DNA of 48,407 nucleotides from Spirochaetales bacterium. Lineage in GTDB: Bacteria; Spirochaetota; Spirochaetia; SZUA-6; DRHE01. Below, in pieces: positions 44,485 to 48,407 of this stretch. The translations under genes were made by a program, and so were the position numbers. The notes under the pieces were generated by a model. It did no database searches and had not been told where the DNA came from. It worked only from the letters and a program-made list of their open reading frames with translations. The first letter of the stretch is position 1. Every line of letters starts with the position of its first letter. Where the stretch lies: the NCBI GenBank assembly GCA_030615505.1, contig JAUWZD010000025.1:1-48407 (forward strand), written 5' to 3'.

Positions 44485-44504
44485 TATACTGCTCAAACAG
44501 TATA
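44485..44504. promoter_or_regulatory. 20-bp palindrome upstream of intI, operator-like
   Basis: TATACTG-CTCAAA-CAGTATA has perfect 7-bp arms, 53 bp before the integrase ATG. The arms match the TACTG/CAGTA ends of an enterobacterial SOS box, but with 6 rather than 10 bases between, so LexA binding is only a guess. Confidence 0.5.
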
Positions 44505-44549
44505 TTTTATTTTCAATATCAACTTATTATCGCAACGTTCGATTTTTGA

Positions 44550-44579
44550 TTGCAGTTTCGGTGGAACACGTAATATAAT
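44550..44579 (+). promoter_or_regulatory. Candidate cassette promoter Pc
   Basis: TTGCAG (44550-44555), 18-bp spacer and TATAAT (44574-44579) point towards the cassettes and end 2 bp before the GTTATGT crossover site at 44582. A 19-bp spaced TTGATT/TAATAT alternative overlaps it. Confidence 0.55.
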
Positions 44580-44588
44580 ATGTTATGT
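44560..44588 (+). other. attI: attI-like integration site, first cassette boundary
   Basis: The core GTTATGT at 44582-44588 marks the start of the first cassette and matches the R' core of all attC sites downstream. It has no inverted-repeat partner nearby, as expected for attI. The exact left boundary is arbitrary. Confidence 0.6.
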
Positions 44589-44610
44589 GTACAATCTGGA
44601 GGGAAAAATG
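44582..44610 (+). repeat. Shared 29-bp cassette head, copy 1
   Basis: Identical over 29 bp (GTTATG core through the ATG start codon) to 47239-47267. It contains the core site, GGAGGG ribosome site and start codon. An ATG within the core opens a short leader frame (MCTIWREKW) that runs into the gene out of frame. Confidence 0.95.
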
Positions 44611-45282
44611 GGATACTACATTGATTTGATAAATATAAGTATTGGAAAATATCGAAATATTCTTAAGTCATCAGATTTGCTCCCGAGTAGATTAATTTTA
44701 AAAGATGATATTGATGGTGTTTTCAATATTATAAAGAAACAACAAATTAAGAATGTAGATGAACTACAAAATGCGTTAAAGAATAAAAATAAAGTTCAAA
44801 ATTTTTCAAAGAAGAGCGGAATACCAGAAGATTATCTGAAGATACTTATCAGAGAGATAAAAAGCTATCGACAAAAACCCAACAATATAAAAGATTTCCC
44901 TGGCATTGCTGAAAATGTGATTTTGCAACTGAAAATTTTTGGAATAATTAATACACTTCAAATATTCGATAAAATCCTGACGCCACAAAGCAGAAATGAA
45001 ATATCAAACCAAACAGGAATTAATGAGAATGAAATACTTAAACTCGCTAAACTAACTGATCTTTCACGGATAAGATGGGTAAATCATACTTTTGCTTATG
45101 TTTTGCTCGAAGCAGGCTATGATACTGCTGAAAAAGTTGCGGATGCCGATTACAAGGAGTTGTATGAAAAAGTAAAGAAACTAAATGAAGAAAGGGAGAT
45201 TTATAAAGCACATATTGGTTTGCACGATATGAATCTATGCGTCGAAGCAGCAAAGGATGTATCGCTTGAAATTGAATATTAA
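44608..45282 (+). CDS. Cassette 1: DUF4332 helix-hairpin-helix protein
   Basis: A 224-residue protein with two modules. The C-terminal half (FPGIAENVILQLKIFGI, then TGINENEILKLAKLTDLSRI, AYVLLEAGYDTAEKVADAD and LYEKVKKLNEE) matches DUF4332, a SAM/helix-hairpin-helix-rich domain expected to bind DNA or proteins; the N-terminal half looks like a diverged helical repeat. No catalytic site is visible. ATG 44608 is preceded by GGAGGG; an in-frame GTG lies 21 bases upstream within the shared head. It is the only gene of its cassette and the one nearest the promoter. Confidence 0.8.
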   Translation: MGYYIDLINISIGKYRNILKSSDLLPSRLILKDDIDGVFNIIKKQQIKNVDELQNALKNKNKVQNFSKKSGIPEDYLKILIREIKSYRQKPNNIKDFPGIAENVILQLKIFGIINTLQIFDKILTPQSRNEISNQTGINENEILKLAKLTDLSRIRWVNHTFAYVLLEAGYDTAEKVADADYKELYEKVKKLNEEREIYKAHIGLHDMNLCVEAAKDVSLEIEY

Positions 45283-45300
45283 TTCTGAAAATGCAAGGAC

Positions 45301-45372
45301 ACATAACAAATCACTGCACTGGATTTTTACTCCGCTTCGCTTCGTAAAAACCAGTGAGTTCAGGCGTTATGT
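45301..45372 (+). repeat. attC: attC recombination site of cassette 1
   Basis: 72 bp bounded by R'' ACATAAC (45301-45307) and R' GTTATGT (45366-45372). CACTGG-A-TTTTTAC pairs with GTAAAAACCAGTG, leaving one unpaired A (an extrahelical base), around the loop TCCGCTTCGCTTC. Inverted cores plus an extrahelical base define an attC hairpin recognised as a folded bottom strand by integron integrases. Confidence 0.9.
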
Positions 45373-45420
45373 TTACCGATATTAAGAATTATTATGTATA
45401 TTTAATTATTGTACCCAATG

Positions 45421-45449
45421 TTGAAAACTTTATTATTATGGAATATAAT
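45421..45449 (+). promoter_or_regulatory. Internal promoter of the restriction-modification cassette
   Basis: TTGAAA (45421-45426), 17-bp spacer and TATAAT (45444-45449), 53 bp before the methyltransferase ATG. It lies inside cassette 2, so the R-M genes need not depend on the array promoter. Confidence 0.8.
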
Positions 45450-45502
45450 TTCAAAAGCCTGAATTTGGAAGAAACCAAAAAAAAGGAATAGAAGGAAATA
45501 AA

Positions 45503-46354
45503 ATGGAGATAAATACTGAATTATTACTTGGAGATTGCAAAGAAGAACTGAAAAAATTTCCAGAAAATTCAGTAGACCTGATTTTCACTTCTCCTCCTTA
45601 TGCTGACCAACGAAAAAAGACCTATGGTGGTATCCATCCTGACAAGTACGTAGAATGGTTTCTTCCCACCACAGAACAGCTTTTTAGAGTTCTAAAACCA
45701 ACAGGAACCTTTATATTAAACATCAAAGAAAAAGTAATTAATGGTGAGCGTAGCACTTATGTAATGGAACTTATTCTTGCTATGAAAAAACAGGGCTGGT
45801 TTTGGACAGAAGAGTTCATCTGGCATAAAAAAAATTGTTATCCAGGGAAATGGCCCAACCGCTTCAGGGATGCTTGGGAACGACTTCTTCAATTCAACAA
45901 AGATAAAAAATTCAACATGTATCAGGAAGAAGTTATGGTGCCAATGGGTAATTGGACAAAAACCAGATTGATAAAATTAAGTGAAACAGACAAAGAAAGA
46001 GATGAATCAAAAGTTGGTAGTGGATTTGGAAAAAATATTTCAAATTGGTTAAACAGAGATATGGCCTATCCAACAAATGTTTTGCATTTATCAACAGAAT
46101 GTAATAACAAAAATCATAGCGCTGCTTTTCCGGAAGGACTACCAGAGTGGTTCATTAAACTTTTCACAAGGGAAGGTGACACTGTCCTTGACCCGTTTAT
46201 GGGCTCTGGAACAACAATTTTTGTTGCAAGTAGAATGAAGCGAAATTCAATAGGAATCGAAATAGTGCCTGAATATTATGAAATGGTGCAAAGTCAAATC
46301 GAACCTGTTGAACTGTATCTATTCGAGTCGAAGGCGAAATATGGAAAAACTTAA
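45503..46354 (+). CDS. Cassette 2: DNA methyltransferase, beta-class, probably m4C
   Basis: A 283-residue AdoMet-dependent DNA methyltransferase. Motif IV TSPPY is at 29-33 and the AdoMet motif I DPFMGSGTT at 230-238, the order of the beta class; TSPPY is typical of N4-cytosine (or some N6-adenine) enzymes. The specificity region is the middle segment 105-200, with CYPGKWPNRFRDAWERLL characteristic of this group. It protects the host against the nuclease encoded next, whose ATG lies 14 bp inside its 3' end, so both are coupled. The start ATG 45503 follows AGAAGGAAATAAA. Confidence 0.93.
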   Translation: MEINTELLLGDCKEELKKFPENSVDLIFTSPPYADQRKKTYGGIHPDKYVEWFLPTTEQLFRVLKPTGTFILNIKEKVINGERSTYVMELILAMKKQGWFWTEEFIWHKKNCYPGKWPNRFRDAWERLLQFNKDKKFNMYQEEVMVPMGNWTKTRLIKLSETDKERDESKVGSGFGKNISNWLNRDMAYPTNVLHLSTECNNKNHSAAFPEGLPEWFIKLFTREGDTVLDPFMGSGTTIFVASRMKRNSIGIEIVPEYYEMVQSQIEPVELYLFESKAKYGKT

Positions 46355-47099
46355 TTTAGCAGACGTAACGCAATACGTTGAAGAAAATATCGGAACTTTT
46401 CATCAGAAAAGAATAGCAAGCCTTGCCTCTTTAAAACTTTCTAAAGTTCTCAGAAGAAAGAATCCTTATTTATTCAAAGCCAAAAACGTTCTTACGGCAG
46501 AAGAAATTGTAAAAGGGTTGGTTGACGCGCATATTTCTTCAAATGAGGAAACTATCTTTGGAGATTGGCTGGAAGGGCTGGCCATTTTCATCAACAATAA
46601 AGTTTATGGAGGCTGGAAATCGGGAATCAAAGGAATTGACCTGGAGTTTGATAAAGATGGAAGTAGATATATTATCAACATAAAGTCAGGCCCGAATTGG
46701 GGTAACAGCAGTCAGATTTCTAAAATGGTAGCTGACTTTAAAACAGCCAAAAGAACTTTAAGAACAAGTAATTCCAGCGTAAGCATCATTGCCGTAAATG
46801 GCTGCTGTTATGGACGAGATAACAATCCCGACAAAGGATATTATTTCAAATATTGTGGACAAAGATTCTGGGAGTTTATATCAGGCTACATCGATCTTTT
46901 TACAGAAATTATTGAGCCATTAGGACACAAGGCAAAACTAAAAAATGATGAGTTTGTTCAGTCTTATTCCCAAATGATAAATAAATTTACTTTTGAATTC
47001 GGAAAAATTTTTTGTGGTAATAATGGAGCTATTGATTGGGAAAAACTTGTAAGGTTTAATTCTTCAACCACGTTTCCGGTAAGAAGAAAGAGAAAATAG
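46341..47099 (+). CDS. Cassette 2: PmeII-like type II restriction endonuclease
   Basis: A 252-residue protein resembling the PmeII family of type II restriction enzymes. Key segments are IFGDWLEGLAIFI (Glu78), SGIKGIDLEFD (Asp100), YIINIKSGPNWGNSSQ (Lys115, a PD-D/E-x-K type site reading N-I-K), AVNGCCYGRD and CGQRFWEFISG. It should cleave unmethylated double-stranded DNA at a site that cannot be read from sequence. Overlap with the methyltransferase by 14 bp ensures the methylase is made first. A start at ATG 46341 is certain from the family; upstream codons are an overlap with the methyltransferase frame. Confidence 0.85.
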   Translation: MEKLNLADVTQYVEENIGTFHQKRIASLASLKLSKVLRRKNPYLFKAKNVLTAEEIVKGLVDAHISSNEETIFGDWLEGLAIFINNKVYGGWKSGIKGIDLEFDKDGSRYIINIKSGPNWGNSSQISKMVADFKTAKRTLRTSNSSVSIIAVNGCCYGRDNNPDKGYYFKYCGQRFWEFISGYIDLFTEIIEPLGHKAKLKNDEFVQSYSQMINKFTFEFGKIFCGNNGAIDWEKLVRFNSSTTFPVRRKRK

Positions 47100-47133
47100 A
47101 AATATTATGTAGAAATAATAGAAGCAGTAGTAA

Positions 47134-47245
47134 ACATAACAAGAAACTGGAGCAGACTTCGAGACGAATTGTGGGAACAGGGAATTAAAGCTGATAAACT
47201 GCCACTGCTCTTGCCTCGACGAAGCAGCTCAGTTTAGCGTTATGT
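47134..47245 (+). repeat. attC: attC recombination site of cassette 2
   Basis: 112 bp from R'' ACATAAC (47134-47140) to R' GTTATGT (47239-47245). AAACTG-G-AGC pairs with GCTCAGTTT with one extrahelical G, and AGACTTCG faces CGAAGCAG. Longer than attC1 and close in sequence to attC3. Confidence 0.9.
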
Positions 47246-47267
47246 GTACAATCTGGAGGGAAAAATG
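47239..47267 (+). repeat. Shared 29-bp cassette head, copy 2
   Basis: Identical to 44582-44610. Here an ATG in the core (47242) opens an 8-codon leader MCTIWREK whose TGA overlaps the gene's start as ATGA, suggesting translational coupling. Confidence 0.95.
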
Positions 47268-48146
47268 AAATCCAATTTAAAGAATATAAATAATTTGGAA
47301 TATTCTATTAAGGAATTTGATATTGACCAGTATACAAAAACTATCTTTGATAATAAATCAGATGCATATACAAATATAAAAAGAATTATTGAGAATTTTA
47401 AATACAATATTCATTCTGCAATAACGATTATGCGATTGCCATACCTTATTGCCATAGAAAATGAAAACTACCAAAAACGGCTGGAAATAGCTATTAATAG
47501 TGGCTTGACAGTGGATGATAAAGACGAAATAGAAAAATTCTATATTGAATACATGTTGAATAATTGGGAAGAAAATAAATATAATGTGGATAAAGAATTA
47601 ATGAAAATTAATAATAGAGTCGGAATAAGAGGGAATTATCTCAAGGATAATTTGCTGCAAGGCACTGTACACCTCTGGTCATGTTTTGAAGTACTGATAA
47701 AAGACTATATAATGGAAATCGTAAATAATAGCCCAGAAAAAGCAATTGATTTAATGTTAAAAAATGACTATTTAAAAAAGAGAATTAAAGAACCCAGTTT
47801 TGAATTATTAAATCAATATAAATTTGATATGCACAATGTAATGGGATATGTATTGTTGAATGAAATTGACTTTAGTAATTACCGGATTGTTTTTAACATG
47901 AATAAAACGTTCTTTGATAATAAATTAATTGACGATAAAATATTTGAATTAAATCAAATTAGACATCTAGTCGTCCACAGAAGCGGAATAATAGACGAAA
48001 AATACAATAACAAAAATAATACAAAATATAATATTGGTGAGAGAATTGATTTGAAAGCAAAAGAAATATATCAATATATTGAAAGTATTGCTCTTTTCTT
48101 AAAAATGATATTTTGCGAAGAAGAATTAGTAAAATATTTTGTATGA
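47265..48146 (+). CDS. Cassette 3: HEPN-motif hypothetical protein
   Basis: A 293-residue, very AT-rich gene product, all-helical by composition. Near the C terminus QIRHLVVHRSGIID contains Arg233-x4-His238, the R-x(4-6)-H catalytic motif of HEPN RNases, in the right setting of a helix followed by a long C-terminal helix. An earlier segment LLQGTVHLWSCFEVLIKDYI resembles the first HEPN helix. HEPN proteins are often toxins or defence RNases; no partner antitoxin is encoded in the cassette. ATG 47265 is preceded by GGAGGG in the shared head. Function inferred from the motif only. Confidence 0.7.
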   Translation: MKSNLKNINNLEYSIKEFDIDQYTKTIFDNKSDAYTNIKRIIENFKYNIHSAITIMRLPYLIAIENENYQKRLEIAINSGLTVDDKDEIEKFYIEYMLNNWEENKYNVDKELMKINNRVGIRGNYLKDNLLQGTVHLWSCFEVLIKDYIMEIVNNSPEKAIDLMLKNDYLKKRIKEPSFELLNQYKFDMHNVMGYVLLNEIDFSNYRIVFNMNKTFFDNKLIDDKIFELNQIRHLVVHRSGIIDEKYNNKNNTKYNIGERIDLKAKEIYQYIESIALFLKMIFCEEELVKYFV

Positions 48147-48159
48147 AATATTATGAAAC

Positions 48160-48273
48160 ACATAACATGGCTTTTGGAGCAGACTTCGAGCCTGATACCA
48201 GAAACTGTGGATCTAAACGCATAAACTGTCACTGCCCCGTGTCTCGGCGAAGCAGCTCAAAAGATTGTTATGC
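48160..48273 (+). repeat. attC: attC recombination site of cassette 3
   Basis: 114 bp from R'' ACATAAC (48160-48166) to R' GTTATGC (48267-48273). CTTTTG-G-AGC pairs with GCTCAAAAG with one extrahelical G; AGACTTCG faces CGAAGCAG. The arms match attC2 closely while the loop differs. Confidence 0.9.
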
Positions 48274-48365
48274 AGACCAGAACGTCTCGCGATAGCGTCC
48301 ACACGCGCCGTTCAATGTAGACTTGTTCGGTGGTTGTGGGTTAGTGTAACCAGGAGGCATTCTTC

Positions 48366-48407
48366 GTGGACAACGCACAAATAAGAACCTTTCTAACGCG
48401 CATCCTT
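48366..48407 (+). CDS. Cassette 4: partial gene cut by window end
   Basis: GTG 48366 with AGGAGG 9 bases upstream opens a frame MDNAQIRTFLTRI that continues out of the window. The 92 bp between attC3 and this start (48274-48365) are GC-richer than the other cassettes and show no other gene. Too short to assign a product. Confidence 0.5.
   Translation, partial: MDNAQIRTFLTRIL

Noticed and set aside
48113-48295. A 60-codon frame at the end of cassette 3.
   Set aside because: It lies across the attC3 hairpin and is explained by it.

Overview
The window looks like chromosomal DNA of a spirochaete, probably in the Treponema/Spirochaeta group. This is an inference from gene content: an HD-GYP protein and a PilZ protein (c-di-GMP signalling), a TGS-uridine-kinase fusion, a bactofilin next to a small TPR protein, a TPR-NHL-VWA secreted protein, solute-binding proteins whose mature end begins GGKKEE, and an integron. 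Integrons are known in Treponema denticola. No rRNA or other lineage-defining gene is present, so the assignment is tentative.

Layout. 1-2700 is a mobile-element scar: the truncated 5' side of a GTP-type PEP carboxykinase, an intact IS91-family HUH transposase, a 22-bp tandem repeat, the C-terminal part of a DDE transposase and the last ~75 codons of a DegT-family aminotransferase. 2759-9660 is a probable operon: a sugar-type ABC importer without its ATPase, a UroD-fold protein carrying a methyltransferase-type zinc motif, a large protein of unknown function resembling glycoside hydrolases, and two adjacent amidohydrolases of which the first has lost most metal ligands. 9672-13928 continues the theme with a second UroD-fold protein on the minus strand, then a sugar isomerase/epimerase, a Gfo/Idh/MocA dehydrogenase and a DUF4432 epimerase-like protein. 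Together these suggest an uncharacterised pathway for a sugar or polyol derivative.

14115-36026 is mostly core genome: htpG, an outer-membrane-type protein, tRNA-Leu(UAA), a DUF6485 protein, the HD-GYP, kinase and PilZ genes, the NHL-VWA protein, surE, galK, two cyclic-nucleotide-binding proteins, lnt, a Mut7-C protein, rpmE, rho, cinA, bactofilin, a response regulator and a Uma2 protein. 36157-43236 is a second catabolic and transport block: an isomerase, a PfkB kinase, a LacI regulator and a complete FbpABC-type importer. A 12-codon relic of another LacI gene and CGTTTAC operator-like sites lie in it.

The most notable region is 44050-48407, an integron with classical divergent geometry. 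The integrase gene (minus strand) is dead: it has three in-frame stops and no catalytic domain. The attI-like junction and a candidate cassette promoter remain. Three complete cassettes follow, each closed by an attC site with R'' ACATAAC, R' GTTATGY and one extrahelical base in the stem. They carry a DUF4332 protein, a two-gene restriction-modification system (m4C-type methyltransferase plus PmeII-like nuclease, with its own near-consensus promoter) and a HEPN-motif protein. A fourth cassette is cut by the window end. Cassettes 1 and 3 share an identical 29-bp head that can be read as a leader mini-ORF beginning inside the core site.
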